Origin: Cryptomeria japonica
Taxonomy: Eukaryota > Streptophyta > Pinopsida > Cupressales > Cupressaceae
Length of the DNA stretch: 64,000 bases
Reading direction: 5' to 3'
Assembly: GCF_030272615.1 (NCBI RefSeq)
Contig: NC_081413.1
Location: 25,102,966-25,166,965, forward strand
Part shown: piece by piece, positions 14,159-26,506 of the stretch
Layout of the letters: each line of letters starts with the position of its first letter
How positions within the stretch are numbered: the stretch's first letter is position 1
Translations under genes and position numbers: made by a program
Notes under the pieces: generated by a model
Databases searched by the model: none
The model's input: only the letters and a program-made list of their open reading frames with translations
What the model was told of the DNA's origin: nothing

Positions 14159-15226
14159 ATGGCCTCAAGAACCACAAGGGCGGGGTCAAGTAATGGGAAC
14201 GAAAGGTTAGATCAAATTCTTGATCTGCTCAATCAGCAAAGTGCAAGGATGAATGATCTCAAACAAGAGGTTCGAAGGGTTGGAGAAGTCTGATAGGAAG
14301 CCCCAAGGGTTGAGGAGCAACCCGCTAACCAAGCCAGAATAGAAGAAGAGCTGGCAAAGGATTTAAAAAGGATAGCCCCGCCAAAGTTTGATGGAAAAAC
14401 AATTGGCGATGGTGCAGAGGCATGGGTAGTTGAAATGGAGAAATATTTTGGTCTCCGCAACATGTCAAATGAAACCAAGGTAGTTTGGGCTACTTATCAA
14501 TTGTCTGGTGAAGCTACTACTTGGTGGGACAATGAAAAGTCAGAAAGGAAACTACAACCAAGAGAGATCAGTTGGGATTTGTTTTTACAATCCTTCAAGA
14601 AAAGGTGGCTTCCACAGTTATTCTTCGACAAGAAGATGACAGAATTTCAAAACCTTACTCAAGGTAGCATGTCGGTAACACAGTATTGGGAGAAATTTAC
14701 TAATCTCCTTAAGTATGTTCCGCAATACCAAATGGATGAAAGGTTTCGCATTCGGAAGTTCATTTTGGGTTTAAGAACCCATATAGGAGTGAAGGTGGAT
14801 ATCCATAATCCATTAACTATGGTGGAGGTATTTGAACAGGCGACTAAGCAAGAGCAGAAGTTACAGCAGTTGGGGAAACTCCGAAAGAATGAGAACAACC
14901 GACCAAATTTTGGGAATAGAAATTTCCAAAGGAACCACAATGGAAACAATCGGCAGATAAGAAATCTTAAGAGGGGAACCAACACCTAGGAAAAAGGAAG
15001 AGCGAATCAGGATGGAAATAAGAAAGCAAACAATAACACCAATGCTCGATAGAATATGGACAGAGGAAGGTCAGGTGGCCATCCTGGTCCTAGGGATGGG
15101 TGTTATAATTGTGGAGGGAGTCATTACACCTCCAATTGTCCACAACGTACCCCAACACAGAGAGGAGCATATCAGCAAGGAGCCCCTCAACATCAGATTC
15201 ATGTTGTTGTCGACAATCGTCAAGCT
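14159..15226 (+). pseudogene. Gag of chromovirus A2, with stops
   Basis: The frame opens at ATG 14159 (MASRTTRAGSS), includes a heptad-like N-terminal helix (LDQILDLLNQQ), and continues into the retrotransposon Gag core from 14435 (WATYQLSGEATTWW, then FKKRWLP, MSVTQYWEKF, IRKFILGLR). A CCHC-type knuckle, [13 protein letters not shown], lies at 15101-15139. Gag would package the RNA in virus-like particles. Four in-frame stops break it: TGA 14291, TAG 14294, TAG 14987 and TAG 15050. No frameshift separates Gag from Pol, so both lie in one reading frame. The first His of the knuckle is in a GSH rather than GH spacing, which is slightly unusual. Confidence 0.9.
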
Positions 15227-17089
15227 GATTTCCAAGCCGCACCTATCCAGATTACGGGTAAGATCTTTGGACAAACAGTTTCTATTTTAATAGATACGAG
15301 AGCTATTGAATGTTTTATTGATCCACAAGTAGTTTCTAGAATATCTGTTAAACCTGGTTATATTTCAAATTCATGGATGGTTCAGTATGGAAATCGAGCA
15401 GAAAAGAGGGTAGATACTTGTCTATTTTGCAGTGAATTAGAACTTCCTAGTTTCCAAACCCAAGTTAACCTTTATGTTGCACCACTAGGATCATATGATG
15501 TGATCTTAGGTATTAATTGGTTGACTGAACATAAAGCCATAGTGAACTGTGAAGATAAGGTCATTAGTTGCATGGATGATTTTGGGAATTCCGTTGAAAT
15601 TTTCAGGTCTCAAAATCCTCTTGAATTGAGATACATTTTGGCAATGCAACTCAAGAAGGCCCAAAGAAAAGGATGTTCCATCATTGCCATCATGGTTAAT
15701 GATTTGAATAATGTAGAGAAAAGTCCTACAGATTATCCTGTTCTTGTAGAATTTCTAGATGTCTTTCCAGAAGATCTTACCAAGTTACCACCTAAGAGAG
15801 AGTTCATTTTTTCTATAGAACTCTTACCTGGAATGGAGCCGCAATCTAAGGCTCCATATAGAATGACAACAATAGAACTATATGAGCTTAAGGCTCAATT
15901 GCATGAATTGCTTAGGCAAGGTTTTATTAGACCAAGCGTATCCCCGTGGGGTGCACTAGTGATCTTTGTAAAGAAGAAAGATGGTACTTTGAGGTTATGC
16001 ATTGACTATAGGATGTTGAACAAAGTAACCATCAAAAATAGATATCCTCTACCAAGGATAGATGAATTATTTTATCAAATGAAAGGTGCATCTGTATTCT
16101 CCAAGATTGATCTTCGATTCGGATATCATTAGTTAAGGATTAAAGATGAAGACATTCCTAAGACTGCATTCTGAACAAGGTATGGGCACTATGAATTCAC
16201 AGTTGTACCATTTGGTTTAACTAATGCCCCAGCAGCATTCATGAACCTCATGAATAGTATTTTTAGAGAATACTTGGATGACTTTGTTTTAATCTTCATT
16301 GATGACATATTGATCTATTCTAAGAATGAAGAAGAACATAAGAAGCACCTAAGGATAGTTCTGCAATGATTGAGAGATCGTAAACTTTATGGGAAATTCT
16401 CTAAGTGTGCCTTCTTTCAGGAAAAGGTGCAATACTTAGGTCATGTCATATCCGCCGAAGGAATTTTAGTTGATCCTGCAAAGATAGAAGCAATAGTAGA
16501 TTGGCCAACACCCTAGAATGTTTCAGAAGTTCAAAGTTTTATGGGACTTGCTGGATATTATAGAAAATGTGTGGAAGGGTTTTCCAAGATAGCGGCACCA
16601 ATTACCTCACTTCAGAAAAAGGAAAAAAGGTTTGAATGGACTGAGAAGTGTGAGGAATCATTTCAACTCCTGAAGCAAAAATTGATAACAACACTAGTAT
16701 TAACAATACTAGATTCCAACAGACATTTTGTAGTAATTACAGATGCCTAGGGTGAAGGCGTGGGAGCAGTATTGATGCAAGAAGGAAAGGTGGTTGCATA
16801 TGAATCATGAAAGCTAAAGCAATATGAGATGAATTATGCTCTGCATGATTTAGAACTACTAGCTATTGTGCATGGATTACAAATGTGGAGGCATTACCTT
16901 TTAGGGAAGCCTTTTGAGCTTAAAACAGATCATTTAGGATTGAAGTATATTTTTACACAACCTAACCTAAATGCAAGATAGAGAAGGTGGCTTGATTTTC
17001 TAAATGAGTATGACTTTGGTATTGAATATATCCAAGGGAAGGAAAATAGAGTAGCTGATGCTTTCAGCAGAAGAAGACACCTATCTGCA
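15227..17089 (+). pseudogene. Protease, reverse transcriptase and RNase H of chromovirus A2, with stops
   Basis: Same frame as Gag. Protease: ILIDTRA with the catalytic Asp at 15293; the usual DTG/DSG glycine is Arg, so it should be inactive. The LGINWL block follows. [53 protein letters not shown], then the catalytic FIDDILIYS with the Asp pair at 16301-16306. RNase H: FVVITDA, GEGVGAVLMQ, YALHDLELLA and NRVADAFSR. In-frame stops are TAG 16130, TGA 16172, TGA 16367, TAG 16514, TAG 16748, TGA 16808 and TAG 16979. There is no frameshift in this region. RT and RNase H motifs are otherwise well preserved, so the nonsense changes are the main damage. Confidence 0.93.
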
Positions 17090-18550
17090 ATGGTTACAAC
17101 AAGGACAAATTTGAAGCAACAAGTGTTGCAGCATCTTTCTGAAGATGAACATTATTTTAGAGTTAAACAAACCTTGGAAAGAGACTCTTCAGACCATCGC
17201 TATGATGGATATGAGATAGAACCAGAGGGTATTTTGAGATACCAAGGAAGAATGTACATACCAGAAGGGGGAGAGTTGAGGAAGTTGATCTTACATGAGA
17301 TGCACAATACACCTTATTCAGGACACCCTGGAATAACAAAGATGGTAGCTGATTTGAAAACATTGTATTTCTGGCCTAAACTCAGGAAAGAAGTGGTTGA
17401 GTATGTAGCACAATGTCTGGAATGTCAAAGAGTAAAAGCTGAACATGTTCATCCAGCAGGACTTCTATTCCAACATGTTATACCAGAATACAAGTGGCAA
17501 GTAATCAGTATGGATTTCATCCAAGGATTACCGATGAGTAAGAATAAGCATGACACTATCTTAGTAGTGGTGGACAAGTTGACTAAAGTTTCACATTTTA
17601 TACCTGGTAATCTAAAAGATGGATCATTTGTTCTTGCCAAGAAATTTGTGCAAGAAATTTTTCGGTTACATGGAGTTCCAGAAACTATAATATCTGATAG
17701 GGATACTAGGATGACTTCCAGATTTTGAACAACATTGAATGCAGCATTGGGAACAAGGCTAAATTTTAGCTCAGCATATCATCCTCAGACTGACGGCCAA
17801 ACAGAAAGGGTTAATCAGGTAGTGGAGGATCTTTTGAGAATGTATTGCATGGATCAGCAGTACAAATTGGAGGAGTACTTTCCCTTAGTTGAATTTGCTT
17901 ATAACAATTCCTTTCATGCATCATTAGGTATGGCACCTTTTGAAGCACTCTATGGGTGAAAATGTCGCACACCTATCAGCTGGGATAGACTGGAGGATAG
18001 GATCATTATTGGTCCAGATTTACTCAAGGAAATGGATGAGCAGATGGTGTTGATTAAGAGTAGATTGAAGGAAGCAGCTGACCGATAGAAGAGTTATGCA
18101 GACCAAAATATAACTTTTAGACAATTCGTTGCAGGAGATAAAGTCTTTTTGAGAGTCAAACCTCATAAGAGCTCTATCTCGTTTGGAAAATCATCAAAAT
18201 TGGCTCCAAGATATGTGGGACCCTTTGATGTACTGGAGGTTATCAATCTAGTTGCTTATAGATTAGCTTTACCCCCTACTCTAGCTCGAATCCATAATGT
18301 GTTTCATGTGTCTTTATTGAAACCTTACAATGTTGATGCATCTCATATTCTTGTTTGGCAATCCTTATAGATTCAAGATCCAGGGGTGGTGCTAGTGGAG
18401 CCCATCTGAATCCTAGATCAGCGTAGTGTGAAGCTACGTAGCAGAGATTTCAATCAGTATAAGGTTCAGTGGGACCAATATTCTAAGGATAGTGCTACAT
18501 GGGAGGATGCTGAGACGATTAACCGTCATTTTCCTCATTTGCTTTCTTAG
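17090..18550 (+). pseudogene. Integrase and C-terminal chromodomain of chromovirus A2, with stops
   Basis: Same frame as the rest of pol. The zinc-binding HHCC module is seen as HEMHNTPYSGHPG and CLECQRVK. The DDE core is seen as SMDFIQGLP, ISDRDTRM and HPQTDGQTERVNQ. Downstream are the GPF-like [14 protein letters not shown]-type block and [14 protein letters not shown], common in chromoviruses. The last 47 codons (about 18410-18547) read as a chromodomain-type module: LRSRDFNQYKVQW, then DSATWEDAETI and FPHLL. Such modules direct integration towards marked chromatin in this lineage. In-frame stops: TGA 17726, TGA 17957, TAG 18086, TAG 18368 and TGA 18407; the presumed natural stop is TAG 18548. 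Confidence 0.9.
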
Positions 18551-18732
18551 AAAATAACTGCTACTTAATTTTGGATATTTTGAAACAATTATTTAAATTT
18601 TATGATGTAAACTTGGATAGCCTATGTGCTCTTGGTAGTATTATTTGAATTTGATGTATCACGGACATTTTATGAGATATTATTGTTTTGTGATTATTGA
18701 TGAGTGGCAAGACATCGAGATGATGTCTCTTC

Positions 18733-18746
18733 CAAGAGGGGAAGGA
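18733..18746 (+). promoter_or_regulatory. Polypurine tract of chromovirus A2
   Basis: AAGAGGGGAAGGA immediately precedes the 3' LTR start TGTCAC, the expected plus-strand primer for reverse transcription. Confidence 0.85.
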
Positions 18747-21613
18747 TGTCACGAATCGTTTTATTTAATAATGTGCAATTTAAAGATGTAATGTGATTTT
18801 GAAATTTAAAATAGATTAGATCATTCATAATCTAGTGTGAGGAAATATAGTATGTTTTTTTACTCCTGCAATTGATATGAAATTCGACATTTAATATTCT
18901 TTTGGGTTTGTCAATACTGATAAACTTTTGAGTGCAAGTAATGTAGGATGAGGTGAAGGAGGTCGAAGGCGAGAACAAGAATCAGGTAGAAATGCTTTTA
19001 ACTAAATGACTTCGATGGAAAAGGGAATCTCTCACACACCACAGTAGAAAAGTTTGTTTGTGCAATTGTGACTTCATCAATGTATGATTTTGTAATAGAA
19101 ACAAAATGATGTGAGTAATTGGTAATCGTTACATTGATTTCGTCTATAAAGGTGAAAATTAGTTTGCTATTTAGAGTTATGAAATTTATCGACTTAACGT
19201 TCTTTATTAAGATGACTTAATGTTTCTAGATAAAGAGAATGCAAATATAATTTTATTTATGATTGATGTGTTTACAATTATATGGAATTTGTATGCATGA
19301 GATTTCGATAGTTGTTTTATAATTTGTCTTATTTTAAAGTGATTAAGATAATTTTTATTTCAATTTGAAATATTATGATTCAAATATTCTTGTATATGAT
19401 TTAGGATTATATATATATATATATATCATCTTTATTTTAAAACATTTTTAACAAATAGAAATAAATAAATCGGACGTTTAATATATATAAATATAAAATT
19501 AATTTATATTTTTATCCTAATGTTTTAAGTAGGTTTTCTTTTTATTTAAAAAAAAAAAACCATATTACAAATATATTATTATATATTATTGTTTTATTAA
19601 ATATGTTAATAGTAAAAGGTGGCGGGTTGAAAGAATAAAAACGACTAATAGAAGCCATGGAAGAGTCGTTTTGGTCGGTTAGGTAGTCGGCTTCCTCCAC
19701 CCATGGTAGCCATTGTCAAACCAATTACTCAAGTCGAAGCACGATTAGAGACTTAACACTCCCACGACCCTTGGTGGGTGACTTGGCATGCAACCCCAAT
19801 CCTTGGTGAATTAGCTGAGAAGAACTGGCAGAAATTACAGGAAAAACGTTGAAATAGCCTTAGCACATGTTGAAAAACTCAGTTTCACTACCTCCATCCC
19901 ACGCAGTACGTGTAAAACTGAAGTATTACTTCTCCATTTCCACACAGCAAGATAAAAAGCATCAACTCATGCAGCAATTAAATCTCAAACTGAAACCGTT
20001 GCAAGGTTTAACGATAAAAAGACTTGATCTTGCCACGAAATGAGGGTTTGTATTTAATTTAAAGACATGCGTGGAGATTGCAGTTAGAACCAACTACTAC
20101 ATGGTTAGTTGAACTAATAGACGTGATAATAGAAATAATGGTAACAGTAAATAAAGGCCCAAAGGATAGCAGAAAACGTAGCTGGGGATTAGAATAAATA
20201 GAAGTATAAACACACACATTCATTCATTCTTTCTCACAAGGAGAGAAGAGCGATAATTTCTTGAAGGGAAGGTTAATATAGAAGAGAGTAGAAGCTATTT
20301 GGATATTATCATAGAGATTGAGTGATAGAGATAGTTTGATATAGAGATAAGAATAGTTGGAGAGAGAGAGAGACTTGCAATCAAGGCATGGAATCATTTG
20401 ACAAAAGAACATCAAGGTCAAAATCTTACAAACCACTCTAAGTTTTCAAGAGGTTAGAATTATTTGTTTATGTTTATTGTATTTGTTATATTTGGTATAA
20501 AATGTGTAGAAATGGAAGTTTAGATAATAGGTATGTACGCCCAAATGGGTAGAAATTATTATTATTTTATTTGAAATGCTTTGTAAACCTTTGTGGAATA
20601 GAAGAAAAGAATTTAGAGAAAAGATGTTGTTAATATCGTATTTTGCACAAAAATAATTAGTTCTAATTCTATCTTAAGAATGTGTTTGCGTACTTTTGGT
20701 TATATATGAGATTAATTTCATACATGTAAAACACCTTCTTTTGTATGTACCTTATTTAGTCAAAAGAGTGATTTTAAGATTATTGTTTATAAAAGTCTAT
20801 CGTTTCCAAAATATGAAAGATTGTCTTCGATAGATATATTAGACAAGTAATGATTAGTAAGGAAAAATGATATCTCTAATTTTTTGTTTTAAAAGAAAGA
20901 TTGTATTCTCAATGGAATTTGTGTTTGAGGGAATCAAGCTAGGGTTAAGCTTGAGTTAGAAAATTTACCTTTCGGGACGGGTGCCGAATGTGGATGTTTT
21001 TAGGGAGAATAGTTGCTTTTTCCAACTATTATTTTGTTGTGTATGGCATATACTCGGCCAAGTTATTGTTTGAATTATGTGTAGAAAATGATGGAAATTC
21101 CTTATTTCTGCTCTCTACCACATCCTAGTATGATAGCAAATGCTTGTTTCTTAGAATGAAGTAGAAAAATGAAAATGCATATATTATCTAGGCATGCACC
21201 AGATTCCCTCTTGCTTTGAATTCTTTGGTTAAACCAATTCGTGCAGGGTCGGGTATTCTTGATTGACCAAGAATTCTGGGGAAGCGTAAGCTTCAAGGTT
21301 GGGCGGAAAAAGCGCCTGATTCTTGTTCTCGTCTGTGTTCAAAAGACAGAAGGAAGCGACTCAGACTAAAGATTGACGGATGCCTATTCTTGTATATTCT
21401 TAAGGCAATTTGGAAGCCTAAGTGGGAAATAAGAACTTCTTAGTATAAAATTGTATTATTCATGTGCATTATAATGATATATCTATGAATGCTTTTATAT
21501 CCATATTTGATGTTTGTTTATATCTTGTATAAAATGTGCTTAGAGATTGAAATTTAAGTTTATTTATGAATAAAGAGTAGTTTAGGTTTAGATCCTAGAT
21601 TGACGTCTTTACA
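18747..21613 (+). repeat. 3' LTR of chromovirus A2
   Basis: Pairs with 10292-13287 over its full length. It has a short (TA)n of about 20 bp at 19407-19426. The TATA-like GTATAAAC recurs near 20207. Confidence 0.95.
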
Positions 21614-21618
21614 AACTA

Positions 21619-22469
21619 AGGCAAACCCCTATATAGCCCCAAAATTTTCCCCATCTTAGTGTGTGCGGGTGGGTAAAATATTCAAGGAAAAGAAGGACAA
21701 ATTCTAGCATCTTTCTAGAACAATTCTAGGTTTTTCATCATACAGACAACAACATGACATGTAGACATTTGTGTGGTGCTCTAAAGTCCGAGGATGAGAC
21801 CTTCTCCATTTGGTGGCTAAATCTTCATGTTGTAATCATTGAAATGTTTTTATCTCATTGTAATTTCTAGTTATTTGATATTTTTCAGTTTATGCTAGTA
21901 ATTTAGTGTAGTTTTAGTTTCCTCTCTAGCATCATCTTTCCTAGCTCACCAAAGCACTAGAATAGAGAGCTAGTTTAGGGCCTTTTTTTCCTTCAAACCT
22001 TGTCATCTTGAGCATATTGAATCACCTCTAAATATTTTTTGTGAATCTAATGTGAATGCCTTATGTTTGATCTCTTCCTTCATAGCTTTGAAGCATTCAA
22101 TAAGGTGTTCTTAGAGAATGACTTTGATATGTTGGAAGATGCCCTGGATGATTTCCTAGTGGCATCTCCTTCTACTCATAAGTTTGTTAAACAAAAACTA
22201 CATTTGTATTTTTCTTCCTTGCAAGAAAGAAGTCTATGACTGTTATTTGCATCTTTGTTTCCCCTTAAAGGCTTAAGAAACCAATCATTTGCGTGATTGT
22301 AGCTAGCCCCTCTTTGAAAAAAATTGTCTATAAATTATAGTAAACCATTTGAAAGTAACTCTCTTGACTTGTTCACAATATTTACTCAAACTAGAAAGTA
22401 TTCTTATAACTTGTTGCTCATACATATAATTCTAGATGAAATAAGAAAAATGTTGATCAATCTAACACT
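21619..22469. other. Unassigned flank right of chromovirus A2
   Basis: Begins right after the AACTA target duplication. CT-rich and AT-rich sequence that resembles an untranslated leader of an older retroelement; no motif supports a gene. Confidence 0.4.
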
Positions 22470-22770
22470 TCTTTACCACCTTCTCAACTAGGCCTTCCTC
22501 GAGCACCTAAACCCTTAGTAAGGCCACTTGGTGATTATGATCTTATTGAGAAACTTCATGTTACTCCCATTGAGATCGCACTTTGGGATTTGCTTCAAAT
22601 AGCTCTCTTTTATCAAGTCATGCTTCAAGAGGCTCTTCAAAAGATCTTGTTACCTTCTTCTGCTAGGCCTATAGATGTCAATGTGTTGATAGATCATATT
22701 CATGTGGATTTTTCAAACATCATGTTCTATCCACATAAACTTCCACCTTCAAAAGTGAGGAACCAATAAA
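22470..22770 (+). pseudogene. Tat/Ogre-like Gypsy polyprotein fragment
   Basis: About 100 codons read PLVRPLGDYDLIEKL, then TPIEIALWDLLQIALF, LQEALQKI and HIHVDFSNIMFYPHKLPP. This order (YDVL..L..TPA..S+.DLL, a short helix, then a segment ending F..ELPP) is typical of the stretch between Gag and protease in Tat/Ogre elements. The following protease is unreadable because of stops. It is an isolated relic with no LTR assigned. Confidence 0.55.
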
Positions 22771-24605
22771 ATTCATTGTTGTTGTAAAGATGAGATACTT
22801 TGAGCTAGATTGCTTATTGTGGTTTTGGTGGAGGAGTTGGAATTGGACATGTTGGATTGTGATGGAGGTGTAATATTTGGATAAATAGGTGGAGCTTGAG
22901 AATAGGAAGATGGAACGTGATGATATGTGGGCATGGGAGATGGTGAAGTTCTACAAATGGAAGGTTAGTGGATGGAGGTACATGTAGGAGTATTTGATAG
23001 AGTTTCCCTCATTACTATAACATGTGTAAGATTAACATTTCATGTAGATGTAGCCATGATATAATATTTATATTTAGGCACATTAGGCAAATATGTAGGC
23101 ATAGAAATGGAATTCTTAGCTTGATTTGGAAGATGGGAAAGACCAAGAGATTTGGGATGAATTTTCATTGGCATGATATTAGAGTCTACAATATGAGAAA
23201 TGCCATGTAACACTTTCACACCATTCTCATCACTTGGAATCATTATCTTGAAGCCTCAATCAAGGAGATTGCGTCACAATTCAAGTGTTCTTGACTCATT
23301 CATTTTTTAAGCCTATCCAATTCATGCTCAAGCTTCCCCAATTCAAATGTTCTTGACCAATCCATTTTTTAAGCCTATCCAATTCATGTTGGGTATGTCT
23401 TGTGTAGGAATAGAGCATTCACCCAAGTTCCCATGGAATAAGCTATTCAACCCAGGCTCACAACCCTTAGTATTTAAACTTTGAGAAACCATAAGTTTGT
23501 AACTTCTTCTCACTAGGATATCAAACATGGTGAAAGGGTAGTGAAACTCACACACAAAGAGGGAAAATCTAATGAAATGGATTTGTACTCACAATGCCTC
23601 TCATGCAATCAAGAGAAATGATTAAACAATGCAATTTCAAAATAGAATGATTGATTATTCAATTAATTAAGCAATATGTACTAAAAAATGTACTATCAAT
23701 GCTTCTAAATCTAAGAATGTTATGAAATAACAATCAAATCTAAGCATATAAATCAAAAATTATGCAACCCACAAGTTAATTTTATCAAAATATTTAGGGT
23801 TTTGTGGATTAAACCTCTAATTATTTTATAATTTAAGTGCATAAATGATTGCAAATGTGAATTAATTAAATGCATACAAATTGGATTTGAAAATGAAAAT
23901 AAAAAATAATGCAAGCACTATGTCAAGTTCACCAAAATGTAATCTACGAAAATTGGTGTTTACAAGTTTATGCATGTAGACAAGGAACCAGGCCTATTTC
24001 CAAACATTACATTAAAGGAGAGGGTCAATCCACTTGGCTCAATCACAAATCTAAGAAAAGGACTGAGTACAAGGTGGATTTGAATCTCCTTTGTTTCAGT
24101 TGAAAATGAGCTATTGAAAGATATAAATTCAATTCAAAATCTAGGGCTAAAGGTGTAAAATTGACATAAATTAACATGAACAAGTAGTTTTAGATTTGAT
24201 ATGAAGTCATAAACACAGATCTAGGATCAAGGAGTTAAGAGGAAACCATGTTTGGAATCTGATCTTGAAAGTGTAGGACGAGGATGCTCTGCGGGGGCTT
24301 CACTTAGTGAGCCTGGGTTATAGCATGTGTGTTCATGGAATACTAAATAATCCCCCTATTTTCAAATAATATTGACCTAAAATCCTTTTTTGTCACCCCC
24401 TCCCAATACACAACCCAAATTAAAAACCCCCCTATTTTGACCATCTATTGCATTTTTTTCATAGCCCAAATTTAAAAACCCCCTATTTTCACCAAATAGG
24501 CAATATATTCAGCTTATTTTTTGAGATATTAAACCCCCCAATATGAATGCACGTGATATAATATTTCCTAGACAGTGAAGCCCCCATGGGATGCTCTGGG
24601 TGACT
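22771..24605. other. Degenerate DNA left of chromovirus B
   Basis: Short ORFs only. From about 24300 the sequence is unusually rich in C runs; ACCCCCCTATTTT-like segments occur twice near 24430 and 24480. Part of 24260-24605 may be the left side of the Tat-type LTR whose right side is at 39032-39944, since element B inserted between them. Confidence 0.4.
23279..23402. repeat. 62-bp tandem duplication
   Basis: Two units starting ATTCAA(G/A)TGTTCTTGAC, at 23279 and 23341, each containing TTTTTTAAGCCTATCCAATT. Confidence 0.8.
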
Positions 24606-26196
24606 TGATGGGATGGGGTTTGGGATAGACTAGCCTAGTCTATGCTCTTGGATCCTTTCCTCGGATCACCAAGTGTTCTAACCACCCCTAGGGTCTCTAG
24701 GACTTCCTCTACTTGAGGATTCCCCTGACCTTGCCCAATCCACCCACCAACAACTTGAAAAACTACTCCTAAGGTCTCACCTACTCATGAGTTTCAAGGA
24801 ACCCTTACTTAGGCTAATAAGGGTTTGGCTTGCTCCACACCTTCCTAGGTCTTAGGAAGGATAGGTAAGGTCTAATACAAGGTTTTTCCACCCATTCATG
24901 TGCCCCCAAGAGCTTTCAAGCTTCCTACCCCTTACCGATTTCACAATTTTGGTCTTTTGCCTACAAAATAGGGCTACAAGGATTGTGACCAATTAGGCCT
25001 CGTACCCGGTCCTTTAGGGCTCCCTCTTGAAAATGATGCATATGCTTGTGAAACTCCCCAATAGACCTTCTATTCATTTGGAAAGGGCTCAAGGATTTTT
25101 CTATTTTTAGGCCTCCAAGTGTTTGTACACTGCCCTAGGTGGATTTTAAGGGTTTTAAGGGTTTTTAAGAGGGTTTTTAGGCCTGCCAGGGTCACAATGT
25201 AGGTTTGGTGCTCTTGCCACCTTGTCTGGATTGGTGGAAGCTCCTCCTTCACACCAATGGTGCCCCACTCACCCCTCTACAACTCCTCCAAAGGGTGCCT
25301 CCTTCTCTGACCTTCCTTGCTCTCCAAGACCTCTACAACTTAACCTTTCCTAGTTGGGCACTATTCAGTCTCGCATAGGAGTAGGTCCTTAGATGGCCTC
25401 CTTGCATTTTCAAGGGCCCTGCTTGCTTTGAAGTATAGTAAAAAATCTATACTCTCATTCCCCATGGTTTCATGGTGATTCCACAATGGGGAATGGAGTT
25501 ATGAACCCATTGACACAACCAGTCCAAAACTGGACAAAGAGAAGGCAATTTACAAAATATTTACAAACACACCTCACTTACAAATCAAAACCTAATCTAA
25601 ATGCTCAAAATGAAAGTGAATACACCATACAAGACACTCCACATAGTTTTGCATGAAAATCAATCCATTAACAATCTTCCTTTACTCCATTTGTGCTGAC
25701 TGACAACAAAATTGCAGTCACAGTCAAGTCACTTTGCTTGGGTCGTAAAACATCTGACATTCAACCCATTATCTTCGGGTTTGTAACTACTTATACTACC
25801 CTCTCCTTGGTTTGTGTTCCCATATTAGGGTTGTCCATGCTACATTAAAGATTTTGACCTCATGGTGGAAAAGTTGCTTGACAACTTTTAAAAGTTGTCA
25901 TGCAACTTTTGAGCAACTTTCTCAATGTTACTTTACTTGACTCCTAGACCCACATTGGGCTAACCTAAGGACACCACCATGATAATAAGGACCCCTAAAC
26001 ACCTCAAAGGCACACATACCCTCTATTTCCAAAAAAAAAACTCAACTTCGACTCATGACCCTAGGATCTCAACTAGGACCCTAACTAGGACCAATAAGCA
26101 CATGGCTCTTATTTTATATACAATGGCTTCATAAAGAAGCAAGAACACAATCAAAAGACAAATGGTGGGAGCCCTTTGAAGGGTGCTCCTACACCA
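24606..26196 (-). repeat. LTR of chromovirus B (3' LTR)
   Basis: Starts TGATGGGATGGGG and ends GCTCCTACACCA on the plus strand. It matches 37435-39026 with a few percent differences by eye. Confidence 0.95.
25869..25910. repeat. Long palindrome inside the LTR of B
   Basis: AAGTTGCTTGACAACTTTTA is followed directly by its near-perfect inverted complement AAAGTTGTCATGCAACTTTT, so about 20-bp arms meet with no loop. The same palindrome is in the other LTR at 38698-38739. Confidence 0.85.
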
Positions 26197-26219
26197 TACT
26201 CCCCCTCTACAACAAACTA

Positions 26220-26506
26220 AGGAATTAGGGGAGTGAGAAGAGTCGGATCAATACCAAGCTTCTTGAACTTGCTCTCCTCCACCCAAGTAGCTTCAGACAT
26301 AGGTTGACCTGCCCATTTCACCAAGTGCTCCATGTAGACCTAGTATCTAGTAGACTTCTTCACCCTTGACTCCAAGATCTCCTCTGCTATAGGTTTCTTC
26401 ACTTGAGGTAAGGCATTCACATCCAAGTATTTTTGTACCTTGGCTTGGTTCTCAGTCTGCCCTTCTATCTCACCCTTGCACATGATCAAATCAGCAACAT
26501 TGAAGA
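26220..26506 (-). pseudogene. Chromodomain end of B pol
   Basis: On the minus strand the frame reads NVADLIMCKGEIEGQ, a linker, then EILESRVKKSTRY, an in-frame TAG, VYMEHLVKWAGQP and SEATWVEESKFKKL. The core YLVKW...EATW is the canonical chromodomain signature with its aromatic cage region. It joins to the integrase part at 33052 once the nested element and one GAAGA copy are ignored. The TAG stop near 26339 lies between the first and second chromodomain strands, so the reader module is broken. Confidence 0.85.

Noticed and set aside
14159-18550. Programmed stop readthrough or an altered genetic code as the reason for many TAG/TGA codons
   Set aside because: Stops lie at scattered positions inside conserved domains, and the protease Gly is also lost; context-dependent deamination explains them more simply.
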